The notes: a model not told the origin generated them from the sequence alone. DNA of 37,057 nucleotides from Deltaproteobacteria bacterium (GCA_947492135.1 CANLQR010000010.1:1-37057); one strand, 5' to 3'. Positions 14,498 through 23,094 are shown, counted from the first letter of the stretch. Translations and numbers: made by a program.

Positions 14498-15046
14498 CTA
14501 ACACTCGGCCGATCTCGCCGCGTCCGCGATCGCCTCGCCTGCGCTCCGCAGCGCCGCCGCGATGCTCGCGTCCCCGAGCATGCCCGTCGCATCCAGTCGG
14601 TTCCTCGGCAGCGGCACAGTGAGCCGCACATCCTCGATCATCCGCGCCGACATCGTCGCGAGCGTCTCCGCCAGAGCCGCCCGCACGTGCACCGACCCCG
14701 GCGAGCAATCGAGTAGCGCCACCGGCTTGCCGGGGAACTCCGGCATGCTCACCAGCCAATCCAGCGCATTTTTCAGCGAGCCTGGCACGCCGTGGGCGTA
14801 CTCCGGGCTCGAGATCACGATCGCATCCGCGCCCGCGACCAGCGCCCGCAGATCCGCCACCCGAGCCGGCGGCGTCGCGTCCTCGCCGTCGAGATCCGGG
14901 TTGAAGTGCAGCAGCTCGCCGAGCCCACGATACAGGGTGAACCTCGTGCCCAGCGGCGCGAGCTGCCCGAGCGCGATCAGGGCCGACGTGTTCGTCGACA
15001 CTGCGCGGAGGCTGCCGGAGATCGCGAGGATGTGGAGTGGGTCCAG
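14498..15046 (-). CDS. NAD(P)H-dependent FMN reductase family protein; start codon non-standard
   Basis: A flavodoxin-fold protein (PF03358 type). Its N-terminus HILAISGSLRAVSTN is the FMN phosphate-binding loop (GSLRxxSxN), and ADAIVISSPEYAHGVPGSLK with NALDWLV is the second signature. The loop lies upstream of the first GTG (15001). In-frame upstream of the loop there is no ATG, GTG or TTG before a stop at 15059-15061; only CTG at 15046 could start a full protein of 182 aa. So the gene either uses CTG or has lost its start. It would reduce FMN, quinones or similar compounds with NAD(P)H in the cytoplasm. Confidence 0.75.
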   Translation of the reverse strand: MDPLHILAISGSLRAVSTNTSALIALGQLAPLGTRFTLYRGLGELLHFNPDLDGEDATPPARVADLRALVAGADAIVISSPEYAHGVPGSLKNALDWLVSMPEFPGKPVALLDCSPGSVHVRAALAETLATMSARMIEDVRLTVPLPRNRLDATGMLGDASIAAALRSAGEAIADAARSAEC

Positions 15047-15232
15047 ACCATGACGGTATCACGCGCACCGCCATCCTCGAGGTCGTGGGTTCTGGCTGAA
15101 CTCGCCGCGGATCCCCGTCGACGACGCGGTTTCGCTGGACAAGACCTTGCGCGCGCGGGCGATGGTGACCACTGCCAGCCCGCCAGCGGGCCGTCGCAGC
15201 GACGATGACACGAACGCCACGGGCGCCCTAGA

Positions 15233-16648
15233 ATGGGAGGCATGCGTCCTTGGATTCCCCTGCCCGGTTTCGCTCTGGTGGCATGTTTCTCGCCCACCAC
15301 CCCGCCCAGCGGAAGCGGTGCGGACACGACGAGTGACACCGACAGCACAGGGCCGACCTCTGCGACGATGACCACCTCGATGTCGGCCACCGGGCCGACG
15401 ACCGACGCAACCGAGACCGACCCGACCACCACCGAGCCCACCGCCACCACGGTCGATCCCGATACAGGCACCTCCGACACCGGCGATCTGCCTGGGCTGC
15501 CGTGCGTGGAGTCGGTGCTCGACCCCGACCTGGGTGCGAGTCTCGTGCAGATCGACACGCCCGCGCAAGGTGACGACTCTTCCGGCAGTTGCGGAGGCGA
15601 CGGTTCGCCCGACGCCGCGTACGAGTGGCGCGTGCCCTACGACGGCTTCTTCGTGCTCGACACCCAAGGCTCCGACTTCGACACCGTGCTCTACGCGCTC
15701 GACGGTGCCTGCGACGGCCCCGAGGTCGCGTGCAACGACAACGCACCCGGGGTCGGCTACTCCCAGATCGTCGCACCGTTCGCGGCCGACCAGCGCGTGG
15801 TGGTGGTGCTCGACGGCGCCGCTGGCGAGTCCGGTCTGGCCCAGCTCAACATTTCACCGGTCGACTGCCCCAGCGCGGACGTCAGTGGCCAGGCCCTGCC
15901 TCAGACCTTCTCCAACGTGGCCGGCAGCAACGTCCACGACGGTGCGTGCGGTGGTGGGGGAAACCCCGAACGGGCGCTTCGCTGGACGGCGCCGGCCGCT
16001 GGCCTGTACTCGTTTGTGGCGACCTCCGACGACTTCGTGCCGGCGCTCTACCTCGAACAGGGCCCTGTATGTGGTGGACCGCTGCTCGCCTGCAACGGCG
16101 ACGCCAGCAATGGCCGTGGCGAGGTGGTCCGCGCCCTCGAGGCCGGAGAATTCGTCACGGTGCAGGTCGACAGCCAGGGTGGCACCGGCGACTTCGAGCT
16201 CGACATCGTCGAGCTCGGGACGGCGTGCCCCGGATTCGTGCTCCAGACCGGAGACCCGTTCGGCGATGACATCGGCAACTATGCCGACCACATGACCTCG
16301 AGCTGCGGGGCCGATGGCTACCCGGAGAGCGGCAACTACAACGCGTACGCCGACGCGACGTTCGCGTGGACCTCCCCCGGAAAGATCGGTGCAAACAGTG
16401 GTTGCGACATCATCGTCACCTCGGGATTCCCGGCCGCAGTGTCGTTGCAGCAGGGCACCTGCGACGGCCCCGAGGCGCAGTGCGTGCAGTCCACCTTCGA
16501 TGGCATGAACAGCTACGTGGGGATGGTTTCGGTCGGCCACATTCCAGCCGCCGAGTTCACGATCTCGCTGTCGCCCATCCAGCCGAGCTTCTCCGGGTGG
16601 GTCAGCTCGAGCTTCAGCGTCGAGATCGTCTGCTTCGCGATCGCCTGA
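15233..16648 (+). CDS. Lipoprotein with repeated PPC-like beta domains (471 aa)
   Basis: The signal RPWIPLPGFALVAC ends in a lipobox (LVAC) and is followed by a long Thr/Ser/Asp/Glu linker of about 60 residues. Three related units of about 110 aa follow. Each begins (S/A)CGG(D/G)G(S/N)P(D/E) or SCGADGYPES, continues with a (Y/F)W..P..G.(Y/F).. strand and CDGPEVACNDN- or CDGPEAQC-type motifs. They resemble pre-peptidase C-terminal (PPC) beta domains that occur on secreted bacterial proteins. ATG at 15233 or 15242 could start it; GGGAGG sits between them, too close to 15242 for certainty. Probably surface-exposed binding or structural protein. Confidence 0.8.
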   Translation: MGGMRPWIPLPGFALVACFSPTTPPSGSGADTTSDTDSTGPTSATMTTSMSATGPTTDATETDPTTTEPTATTVDPDTGTSDTGDLPGLPCVESVLDPDLGASLVQIDTPAQGDDSSGSCGGDGSPDAAYEWRVPYDGFFVLDTQGSDFDTVLYALDGACDGPEVACNDNAPGVGYSQIVAPFAADQRVVVVLDGAAGESGLAQLNISPVDCPSADVSGQALPQTFSNVAGSNVHDGACGGGGNPERALRWTAPAAGLYSFVATSDDFVPALYLEQGPVCGGPLLACNGDASNGRGEVVRALEAGEFVTVQVDSQGGTGDFELDIVELGTACPGFVLQTGDPFGDDIGNYADHMTSSCGADGYPESGNYNAYADATFAWTSPGKIGANSGCDIIVTSGFPAAVSLQQGTCDGPEAQCVQSTFDGMNSYVGMVSVGHIPAAEFTISLSPIQPSFSGWVSSSFSVEIVCFAIA

Positions 16649-16831
16649 CGCGGCGCCGGCTCACGCGGCGCAGCCGCGGGACTGCACTCTGGTCCTGAGC
16701 TTGACCGGTCATCGGGGCGACGCAACCGGGACTTCCGCGTCCGAGTCTCCTCCAACAGCCCGACCCGCTGCGGGGCGACAGTTGCACTTGACGGAACTTC
16801 GTTCAAAACCCTGACGAAAAGAGATTCCCAG

Positions 16832-17356
16832 ATGCTTCGTTTCAACATCGTTCTCACCTCCGCACTGCTTTGCTTCGGCTGCTCTGCCGCCAACAAAGAC
16901 ACCGCAACCGCGAAGCCCTCCGGGGACCAGCCGAGCACGGCCGACGCCGACGCGCCAGGCAACGTCGTCGACGTTGCGGTCGGGGCCGGCCAGTTCACCA
17001 CCCTCGCGACCGCGCTGACTGCCGCTGGACTCGTCGAGACCCTCCAGGGGCCCGGCCCCTTCACCGTGTTCGCGCCGACCGATGCTGCGTTTGCCAAGCT
17101 GCCCCCCGGCGCACTCGACAAGCTCCTCGCCGACCCTGAGCAGCTCAAAGCCGTACTCCTGCTCCACGTCGTCTCCGGCAAGGTGATGGCAGCAGACGTG
17201 GCTGGTCTCACCGAGGCCACCGCGATGTCAGGTGGCAAGCTGCCGATCGACACCAGCAATGGTGTGAAGATCGGTGGAGCGACCGTGACGACGGCGGACG
17301 TGCCCGCGAGCAACGGCGTCATCCACATCATCGATACCGTGCTGCTCCCGGGCTAA
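16832..17356 (+). CDS. Fasciclin-domain lipoprotein (174 aa)
   Basis: Signal peptide FNIVLTSALLCFGC with lipobox, a short polar linker, then one FAS1 domain. GQFTTLATALTAAGLVETLQ and GPFTVFAPTDAAFAKLP form the first conserved block (H1). The family H-box appears as VLLLHVVSGKV, and VPASNGVIHIIDTVLLP is the closing block. Fasciclin domains mediate adhesion or protein contacts at the cell surface. Size fits single-domain bacterial proteins. It stands alone on the strand and faces the bestrophin gene end-to-end. Confidence 0.92.
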   Translation: MLRFNIVLTSALLCFGCSAANKDTATAKPSGDQPSTADADAPGNVVDVAVGAGQFTTLATALTAAGLVETLQGPGPFTVFAPTDAAFAKLPPGALDKLLADPEQLKAVLLLHVVSGKVMAADVAGLTEATAMSGGKLPIDTSNGVKIGGATVTTADVPASNGVIHIIDTVLLPG

Positions 17357-17374
17357 GAACTTGACGAGACTTGT

Positions 17375-17396
17375 CCCGCGCCAAAAAGTGCGGGGA
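17375..17396. terminator. Weak hairpin between convergent genes
   Basis: CCCGC and GCGGG flank a short A-rich loop between the fasciclin gene and the convergent bestrophin gene. The position fits a bidirectional terminator, but the stem is short. Confidence 0.3.
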
Positions 17397-17414
17397 AAGC
17401 TGTCAGGTTAGTAG

Positions 17415-18419
17415 TCACATGAGGATGCCGTTGATCGGCTGCAGCGCCGGCGGCACCTCGGTCGCGTCGGTCATCTCTAGCAGATCGATCTCGATGCCGC
17501 GGCACATCGCCGAGATCGGTACGTCATTGGGACCGCCTTCGAAGGGGTTCTCCGAGGCGCTACCGATCTTGTCCATGGTGTGGAAGACCCACGACACCAC
17601 GACACTCAGCGCGACCGCCAGTCCCGGGCTCGCGCCGATCTTGACGAACTCGGGGTGCATCGCAAACGGCAGCAGAGAGATGAACACCCACACGAAAACC
17701 AGATTGATCGTGGCGAACTGGCGGGGGTAGGGAAAGTTCTTGAGTCGCTCGCACTTGCCCTGGTGATCGTACAGCAGCGACAGCGTCCGCATCAGCTCGG
17801 CGTGCCGATACTCGGTGATGCAGCCGGCCTCGACGAGCTCTCGCAGCTGTTTCGACTGCAGCGCAATGAGATGGATCGCGCGGTTCTTCTTCGTCGACAC
17901 CCGAGCGAGGTCGGCGGGATCGGCGAATGCCGCCAGCGCTGCGTCGACGGGCATCGCAGCCTCGGGCAGCGTGAACGTGCGCGCGCGGTACTCGGCGTTG
18001 GCCGGCAGGTGGGACGTCTCCCAGGCCCGCGGCTCGCGGAGTTGATAGCGCAGCGCGGTGATCCAGGCGAGGTGCCGGCGGATGAGGGCCGTGCGTGCGG
18101 CATCGACCAGGTCTTGCGTCGTGGAAGTCGACACGATGAAGTCCTGCACGAGGATCGTCCAGGTCCGACTGGTGTTCACGATTCCACCCCAGATCTGCCG
18201 CGCCTCCCACAGCCGTCCATACGCCGCGTTGCCCTTGAGGCCGGTGACGAACGCCACGGCGGTTCCCACAGCCGCGAGCGGTGCCCACGGCACCTTGGGT
18301 GGTGCCCACGCGAGCAGATCCATCACGTACGGGAGCACCGCCAGCACGGCGAACACGGCGGTCTCACGGCGCGTCCACAACAGAATCCCCGGCAGGGAGT
18401 AGCTCCGACCCGCGTGCAT
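17415..18419 (-). CDS. Bestrophin-family membrane channel (UPF0187/YneE-like)
   Basis: 334 aa with two N-terminal helices (TAVFAVLAVLPYVMDLLAW, APLAAVGTAVAFVTGLKGN) followed by NAAYGRLWEARQIWGGIVN, the conserved bestrophin block (R(F/L)WEAR). Further hydrophobic segments lie near residues 235-285, with SVVVSWVFHTMDKIGSASEN and NPFEGGPNDVPI before the end, matching the family D/E-x-P-F-G region. Bacterial bestrophins form pentameric ion channels in the inner membrane. Although bestrophin-rhodopsin fusions are known, this gene is separate and about 16 kb from the rhodopsin gene. Confidence 0.9.
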   Translation of the reverse strand: MHAGRSYSLPGILLWTRRETAVFAVLAVLPYVMDLLAWAPPKVPWAPLAAVGTAVAFVTGLKGNAAYGRLWEARQIWGGIVNTSRTWTILVQDFIVSTSTTQDLVDAARTALIRRHLAWITALRYQLREPRAWETSHLPANAEYRARTFTLPEAAMPVDAALAAFADPADLARVSTKKNRAIHLIALQSKQLRELVEAGCITEYRHAELMRTLSLLYDHQGKCERLKNFPYPRQFATINLVFVWVFISLLPFAMHPEFVKIGASPGLAVALSVVVSWVFHTMDKIGSASENPFEGGPNDVPISAMCRGIEIDLLEMTDATEVPPALQPINGILM

Positions 18420-18466
18420 CGCCGGACAGTAGCGCGATCCTCGTCACTCGGGATCGAGGTGCAGCC

Positions 18467-19381
18467 TCAGCCCGCGGGCACCGGCAGGCTGCACAAGTCG
18501 AACTCGAACATCGCGTCGCCGCTGACGAACTGACCGGGGGTGTAGCTCCACCCCATCGTGTCCAGGAACGCGAAGCCATCCTCGAAGGCGAAGTGCATCG
18601 TGCCCGACGGACCGGTCACGACGTACTCGGTGAACGTGCCGACCGACGCGTTGCACTCGAGGTAGTCGGCGCAGCAGTTGCCGTCGGGGCTCTGGCGGCG
18701 GCCGAACGTGTCGACCTGGAAGGGCGTTCCGACGTAGGCGCCCGCGACGATCGGGATGAAGTCGTCGACGAACGCGCGGCAGATGTCTCCGCCGACGCCC
18801 GGGACACAGTCGGTCTCACACTGCGTGTCGACGGTGCCGCACTCGCCCTGGTACGAGACCTCGATGAAGTCGTCGTCGGCGATCGTCATGTAGTACACGT
18901 CAGGCTCCGACATCTCGCGGGCGATCGTGAAGAAGCCCTCGTAGCCCGGCTGATCGGTCGTGAAGATCACTTCGACGCTGGGGTCCGTGAGCTGGTACGG
19001 GACGCCGCCGGTGATCGACAGGGTGAGCACCCCCGCCTCCCGGTCGTAGACGACGGGCGCCGCAGCGCACAGGTTGTTGTCGTTGGCGTTGAAGGCGTCG
19101 TCCGGGCAGTCCTCGCCCGTGGTGCCGACGTCCGGGCCGCCGCCGATGTCGAACTTCGGCGCCTCGCCGGTGCTGTCGACGGAGCTCGTGTTCGACGGCG
19201 GTCCGCTGCTGGTATCCGCGCTCGCCGTCGAGACACCGGACATCGACCCCTCCGAGCTCTCGTTCGACGCGGCGGTGGTCAGCGTTGCCGACCCCTCGAA
19301 CGATCCGCTGCCCGAGTCTTTGCCCGCGGAGGAACATCCCAGAGGGAGCGCGATGGCAACGAGCAGCGAACGTCTTCCCAT
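18467..19381 (-). CDS. Lipoprotein of unknown function (304 aa)
   Basis: Signal SLLVAIALPLGC (lipobox Cys16), then about 60 residues of Ser/Thr/Gly/Asp linker, then a compact domain with paired Cys (ECGTVDTQCETDCVPGVGGD; DGNCCADYLECN) and aromatic beta segments (SYTPGQFVSGDAMFEFDLC). It fits the family of myxobacterial surface lipoproteins. The next gene on the same strand (19493-19825) ends 111 bp upstream and encodes another lipoprotein, so the two may be co-transcribed. Confidence 0.8.
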   Translation of the reverse strand: MGRRSLLVAIALPLGCSSAGKDSGSGSFEGSATLTTAASNESSEGSMSGVSTASADTSSGPPSNTSSVDSTGEAPKFDIGGGPDVGTTGEDCPDDAFNANDNNLCAAAPVVYDREAGVLTLSITGGVPYQLTDPSVEVIFTTDQPGYEGFFTIAREMSEPDVYYMTIADDDFIEVSYQGECGTVDTQCETDCVPGVGGDICRAFVDDFIPIVAGAYVGTPFQVDTFGRRQSPDGNCCADYLECNASVGTFTEYVVTGPSGTMHFAFEDGFAFLDTMGWSYTPGQFVSGDAMFEFDLCSLPVPAG

Positions 19382-19492
19382 CTGGCCGATTTAAACACCC
19401 GGAGGCTGTGTCGCGCAACGAGGCGCCCGGAAGGACTTCGCCGCGGCGTGCGTCCTGGGCAGCCGAGTCGCTCGGTGAAGTCGGGCCGGTAT

Positions 19493-19825
19493 TTACTTCT
19501 TACACTGCACCTGCACCGGCATCGTCTCGAGTTCCAGGCATTCGCCGGGCTCGCACGCCGCCGCCTCGCATGCTGCCTGCGCAGTCTTGAAGCACGTGGC
19601 GCCGACCGTGAAGCCGCAATCCGGCGAGTCGGCCGGTACGGGTGCATCCGGGTTCACATCGGGGCCCTGTCCGTTGCCTTGCAACTGCTTGCCAAGCGGG
19701 TCTGACGTTGTCGGCGTCGACGCAGGCTTTGGGCCGCACGCTGAGGCGAACGCCAGCAGCAACGGGAGAAGGGGTGATTGGCGGCGGAACCGGAGATATA
19801 CCGACGATCGGATCATGTGAGTCAT
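19493..19825 (-). CDS. Small Cys-rich lipoprotein (110 aa)
   Basis: ATG at 19825 (or 19816) begins a signal peptide ending LLAFASAC. The mature part has a short linker and six Cys in CGFTVGATCFKTAQAACEAA and CEPGECLELETMPVQVQC, which suggests three disulfides. It probably is a periplasmic or surface protein. The much longer frame (743 aa) that contains it is an artefact that reads antisense through the 20015-21532 gene. Confidence 0.65.
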   Translation of the reverse strand: MTHMIRSSVYLRFRRQSPLLPLLLAFASACGPKPASTPTTSDPLGKQLQGNGQGPDVNPDAPVPADSPDCGFTVGATCFKTAQAACEAAACEPGECLELETMPVQVQCKK

Positions 19826-20014
19826 GTACCACGGCGATGCTGCAGCGACTGTTCTCGGCGCTCGCGGGGCGCAAAAGCGAGCCGAAGCAGGTTCCCGGGC
19901 GTTGGAGGCGACGGGCATGAACGAAGATACCGATCGTGCGCAACGGCAAGCGCGCGAATCACCCCTGCCCGGCGTCCGTCGCAACCGCTGTGCGGGACGC
20001 ACGTCTGGTCCTGC

Positions 20015-21532
20015 ATGAAAGTCCACACGCGGCGTGCGGTGTTCTTGTCCTGCGTGTTGGCCGTGGGATGTGGCGGAGCGTCGAGCGACTCGGGACCGAG
20101 CACCGGCGCCCAAGCCGAGAGCGATGCCGACACCGACGGCGATACCAGCGACGTGTCCGGCGGCAGCAGCAGCGCCGACGATGGCACCGGTTCGGAGAGC
20201 GCCGACGAAACCGGCACCGGTGAGACGGGTGCGGACGTCGAGCCCTCGACCATGTTCGCGTCCGAGCCGATCCGGTGGAGCGTGCCGATCTCGAGCGCGT
20301 CGGCGGAGTCCATCATGGGAAGCTGCACCGGCGGCGACACCGGCTTCGATGATCTGTTCGGCTCGTCCTGCAAGCGATGGTCGACGCTGGACATCGATGG
20401 TGACGGCAGGCTGGACTTGGTCTCCACGTGGGACACCAGCAACGGCAACGCGGTCCACGGCTTCGGATCGTCGGCCCACTACTGGCTCGTCTTTCTCGGC
20501 ACCGCGACGGGCTTCACGTCGGAGCCGATCGAATGGAGCGTGCCGATCTCGGGCGCATCGGCGGAGATCGTGATGGGCGGCTGCACCGGTGCCGACAGGG
20601 GCTTCGATGCGTTGTCCGGGTCCGACTGCAGGCGGTGGTCGACGGTGGACATCGACGGCGACGGCAGACTGGACTTGGTCTCGCCGTGGGACAGCACCAC
20701 CGACGAGGTCTACGGCTTCGGATCGGAAGCCCACTACTGGCTCGTCTTTCTCGGCACAGCGACGGGCTTCGCGGCGGAGCCTGTCGAATGGAGCGTACCG
20801 ATTTCGAGCGCATCGACTCAGATCGTCATGGGCGGCTGCGTCGGCGCCAACTCGGGCTTCGATTCGTTGGCAGAAGCGGACTGCAAGCGCTGGTCGACGC
20901 TGGATCTGAACGGTGACGGCAGGCTGGACTTGGTCTCGCCGTGGGATCACGCGAGGAACGAAGTCCACGGCTTCGGATCGTCGGCCCACTACTGGCTCGT
21001 CTTTCTCGGCACCGACACGGGCTTCGCATCCGAGCCGATCGAGTGGAGCGTGCCGATCTCGAGCGCATCGACTCAGATCGTGATGGGCGGCTGCGTCGGT
21101 GCCGACACGGGCTTCGACGAGCTGTCCGGCACGGACTGCAAGCGATGGTCGACACTGGACATCAACGGCGACGGCACGCTGGACTTGGTCTCGCCGTGGG
21201 ACACGAACGGCGACTACGCGGTCTACGGCTTCGGATCGGAAGCCCACCACTGGCGCGTCTTTCTCGGCAACGACACCGGCTTCGCGTCCGAACCGACCGA
21301 GTGGAGCGTGCCGATCTCGAGCGCGTCCGCGGAGTCCATCATGGGCAGCTGCACCGGCGCCGACGCGGGCTTCGATGCGGTGTTCGGATCGTACTGCAAG
21401 CGATGGTCGACGCTGGACATCGACGGCGACGGCAGGGTGGACTTGGTGTCGCCGTGGGACACGAGCAACGGCAATGCGGTCCATGGGTTTGGATCGCAAG
21501 AGCAGTACTGGATGGTCTTCCTCGGGCAGTAG
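20015..21532 (+). CDS. Lipoprotein with five near-identical VCBS/FG-GAP-like repeats (505 aa)
   Basis: ATG at 20015 starts a signal peptide (VFLSCVLAVGC, lipobox). A Ser/Asp/Gly/Thr linker of about 60 residues leads into five repeats of about 85 aa. Each repeat has SEPIEWSVPISSAS, MG.C.G...GFD, CKRWSTLDIDGDGRLDLVS (a DxDGDGxxD calcium-binding loop as in VCBS/FG-GAP repeats), a PWD segment and AHYWLVFLG. Repeats of this sort build beta-propeller blades; five blades plus partial ends could close a propeller. One Cys pair is kept in every repeat. It is likely a calcium-stabilised surface protein for binding or adhesion. It diverges from the small Cys-rich lipoprotein gene. Confidence 0.88.
   Translation: MKVHTRRAVFLSCVLAVGCGGASSDSGPSTGAQAESDADTDGDTSDVSGGSSSADDGTGSESADETGTGETGADVEPSTMFASEPIRWSVPISSASAESIMGSCTGGDTGFDDLFGSSCKRWSTLDIDGDGRLDLVSTWDTSNGNAVHGFGSSAHYWLVFLGTATGFTSEPIEWSVPISGASAEIVMGGCTGADRGFDALSGSDCRRWSTVDIDGDGRLDLVSPWDSTTDEVYGFGSEAHYWLVFLGTATGFAAEPVEWSVPISSASTQIVMGGCVGANSGFDSLAEADCKRWSTLDLNGDGRLDLVSPWDHARNEVHGFGSSAHYWLVFLGTDTGFASEPIEWSVPISSASTQIVMGGCVGADTGFDELSGTDCKRWSTLDINGDGTLDLVSPWDTNGDYAVYGFGSEAHHWRVFLGNDTGFASEPTEWSVPISSASAESIMGSCTGADAGFDAVFGSYCKRWSTLDIDGDGRVDLVSPWDTSNGNAVHGFGSQEQYWMVFLGQ
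20255..21529 (+). repeat. Five tandem 255-258 bp repeats
   Basis: The gene region consists of five in-frame copies of a roughly 255-bp unit with very high nucleotide similarity, including silent positions. This points to recent duplication or gene conversion and makes the region prone to copy-number change. Confidence 0.85.
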
Positions 21533-21668
21533 GGAGATCTTCGCTCCCGTCAGAGCCGCTTGAAAGCCGCAGCGTCCCAGTCCGCCTAGGCCAAACAAAG
21601 GGGGGTCCGTAGTCGAGAGAGTCCGCGTTCTCAGGCGGCGACGGTGCGGTGAACGGATGGTTGCTATC

Positions 21669-21697
21669 CTCACGCATGCGGCTGGCGCATGCGTGAG
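21669..21697. terminator. Strong hairpin after the repeat lipoprotein gene
   Basis: A perfect 12-bp inverted repeat (CTCACGCATGCG / CGCATGCGTGAG) with a 5-base GCTGG loop lies 137 bp after the stop. There is no T-tract. It may act as a transcript end or as a protein-binding palindrome. Confidence 0.5.
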
Positions 21698-21801
21698 TGC
21701 GAGCCGCTGACCCCGATTCGTCACGGGTCGTCGAGAAAATTGTGCGGAGCACCTACGGGGGCGTCAAGTCCCATTCGCCGGGTCAGCGTAGCACCACGTA
21801 G

Positions 21802-22065
21802 CGCGACGGCCCGCGCGGGTCCGTATCATGCCGCGGCACCGGCCAGCATTGCTGCCGCGATGAGGGGGCAGCGTCGCCGGGTGAGTCCGCCGTCGAGGCA
21901 CGCAGGCTCGCCGCCGATCTCGGTGCTGCGTCGGCGCAGGCCCGCGGTGGCTCCCTGGGCGACGCAGCAGCCCTCGCGGAGTCGGTCGTCGCACGGGCCC
22001 AAGCGCTGGGGTGGGCGCCAGGGGCAGCGGCCGCACAGGTCGTTGCTGAGCCGCGGAAGCATTGA
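21802..22065 (+). pseudogene. Alanine-rich gene fragment without a start
   Basis: After a stop at 21799-21801 a frame of 87 codons runs to TGA 22063-22065 with no ATG, GTG or TTG. Its later part (EARRLAADLGAASAQARGG, DAAALAESVVARAQALGW) has good helical composition and GC3, so it looks like the C-terminal piece of a real protein whose start was lost. It ends at the repeat-like element beginning about 22051. Confidence 0.35.
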
Positions 22066-22110
22066 GCGCAGCTCAATGAGCCCGTCCGTTGCAACGGATG
22101 GTTCGCCGGC
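22051..22110 (-). repeat. Palindromic element related to the attC-like repeats (diverged)
   Basis: The minus strand has GAACCATCCGTTGCAACGGA, then a CATTGAGC / GCTCAATG stem with a 3-base loop. The AAC..CCGTTGCA part matches the left arm of the repeats at 6389 and 8044, and the element lies about 10 bp after a toxin gene on the same strand, as repeat 1 does. The outer boxes do not fit attC rules, so this is a weak call. Confidence 0.35.
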
Positions 22111-22120
22111 CACACAGGAC

Positions 22121-22423
22121 TCACTGGAAGCGGCGTTTCCGCCAGTAGTCCGGTCGACGCTTGTGGTGCGCGAAGGCGAACACGCGGATGTCGCTGCCGA
22201 CCTCCACGTCGATGATCGTGTACGGGAAACGGGAGAGCAGGAACCTCCGGAGGCCGCCAGCTCGACGCACGATCGGCCAGGTGGTCGGGCTCGCGGAGAT
22301 CACGGAGAGCGCCCGCGACACTTCCTCGAGGAGCTCGTCACCGAGCCCTTGCTGCTCGTGGTCGTACCACGCGGCAGCGGCATCCATCTCCGCGACGGCC
22401 TCGACATGGATCCGCAGTTTCAC
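22121..22423 (-). CDS. ParE/RelE-type toxin, second pair
   Basis: 100 aa from GTG 22423, which overlaps the antitoxin stop (GTGA). KLRIHVEAVAEMDAAAAWYD is the first strand and helix; LRRFLLSRFPYTIIDVE and VFAFAHHKRRPDYWRKR are the conserved C-terminal strands with the HxxRxPxYW pattern. It is only distantly similar to the toxin at 6510-6824, but a 5' fragment of a very close copy lies at 6190-6268. Expected activity is gyrase or mRNA poisoning. Confidence 0.88.
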   Translation of the reverse strand: MKLRIHVEAVAEMDAAAAWYDHEQQGLGDELLEEVSRALSVISASPTTWPIVRRAGGLRRFLLSRFPYTIIDVEVGSDIRVFAFAHHKRRPDYWRKRRFQ

Positions 22424-22659
22424 GGGCGCGCCGCGCGGAGTCGTTCTGCGATGCGCGCACGCACGTCAGTCCAGTCTTCGAACGCGCTCGGGTCGTCCGC
22501 AGCGTCGATCTGCCGCCGCTCTGCCTCGGCCAACCACGCCTCGTCGACATCTTCCTCGGCCGGGCCGTCGAGACTCGCGATCAACTCCCTGGCCACGCCC
22601 GCGCGTTCAACGGCCGGTAGCTTGAGGCCTTCGTCGAGCACGTTCTTCGCGGACGCCAT
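22420..22659 (-). CDS. Antitoxin (addiction-module component type), second pair
   Basis: 79 aa, ATG at 22659. The layout (VLDEGLKLPAVERAGVAREL, IASLDGP, DEAWLAEAERRQID, then DWTDVRARIAERLRAA) matches TIGR02574-type antitoxins, including the L.L...ER..LA..L..SL and W..E...R signatures. Translationally coupled to the toxin. A near-identical 3' fragment occurs at 6265-6346. Confidence 0.85.
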   Translation of the reverse strand: MASAKNVLDEGLKLPAVERAGVARELIASLDGPAEEDVDEAWLAEAERRQIDAADDPSAFEDWTDVRARIAERLRAARP

Positions 22660-22962
22660 CCGCCGAGTGTAGCAACCGCGTGGACCAGATGCTCGTGTCG
22701 CGGGCATGGCCGGTCGCGAGGTGCCGTTCGGCCCCAACCGGCGCGGCGCTGGGCTGGGCGGTCGCGCCGATGCCATGTCGCGGACAGCAACGCCGGTGGA
22801 TCCATCTTTGATCTGGGTCGGACTATCTCGACGTGACTCCGCGATGGTCGACGCTTGAGCGCTCCTCGGAGGGAATGCGATCGTCCGTCGGCCCTCACGC
22901 CGGAGCGGCCGATCCCGATTTTCTGGCCCCGGGTTGCCGCTGCCGGGCGATCCGCATCCTGA
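22660..22962. other. Intergenic, no gene seen
   Basis: About 300 bases upstream of the second toxin-antitoxin pair. It must hold that promoter. No coding signal stands out on either strand. Confidence 0.4.
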
Positions 22963-23094
22963 CGCCCTGGTCCGATCACCGACGATCTCGATTGTCCGGA
23001 CATCGTCGCGCTCGGCTTGGCGCCGGTCGAGGTCACGGGTCCCGACGACTACGGTCTCGATGCTGACGGCGACGGTTTGGGCTGCGAGCCCTGA
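22963..23094 (+). pseudogene. Fragment of an excalibur-type calcium-binding protein
   Basis: A 43-residue frame after an in-frame stop has DDLDCPDIVALGLAP and DDYGLDADGDGLGCEP followed by TGA. This fits the end of an excalibur domain (DxDGDGxxCE). No start codon exists, and the upstream part seems to continue in another frame (GDPHPD), so it is a truncated or frameshifted remnant. Confidence 0.5.

Noticed and set aside
12763-14622. 619-aa plus-strand frame
   Set aside because: It crosses two supported genes out of frame and shows no domain.
921-18419. Bestrophin-rhodopsin partnership
   Set aside because: Bestrhodopsins are single fused proteins. Here the two genes are separate, on opposite strands and 16 kb apart, with no shared operon.
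19493-21724. 743-aa minus-strand frame
   Set aside because: It runs antisense through the five-repeat lipoprotein and only its last 110 residues form a sensible protein. The rest mirrors the repeat DNA.
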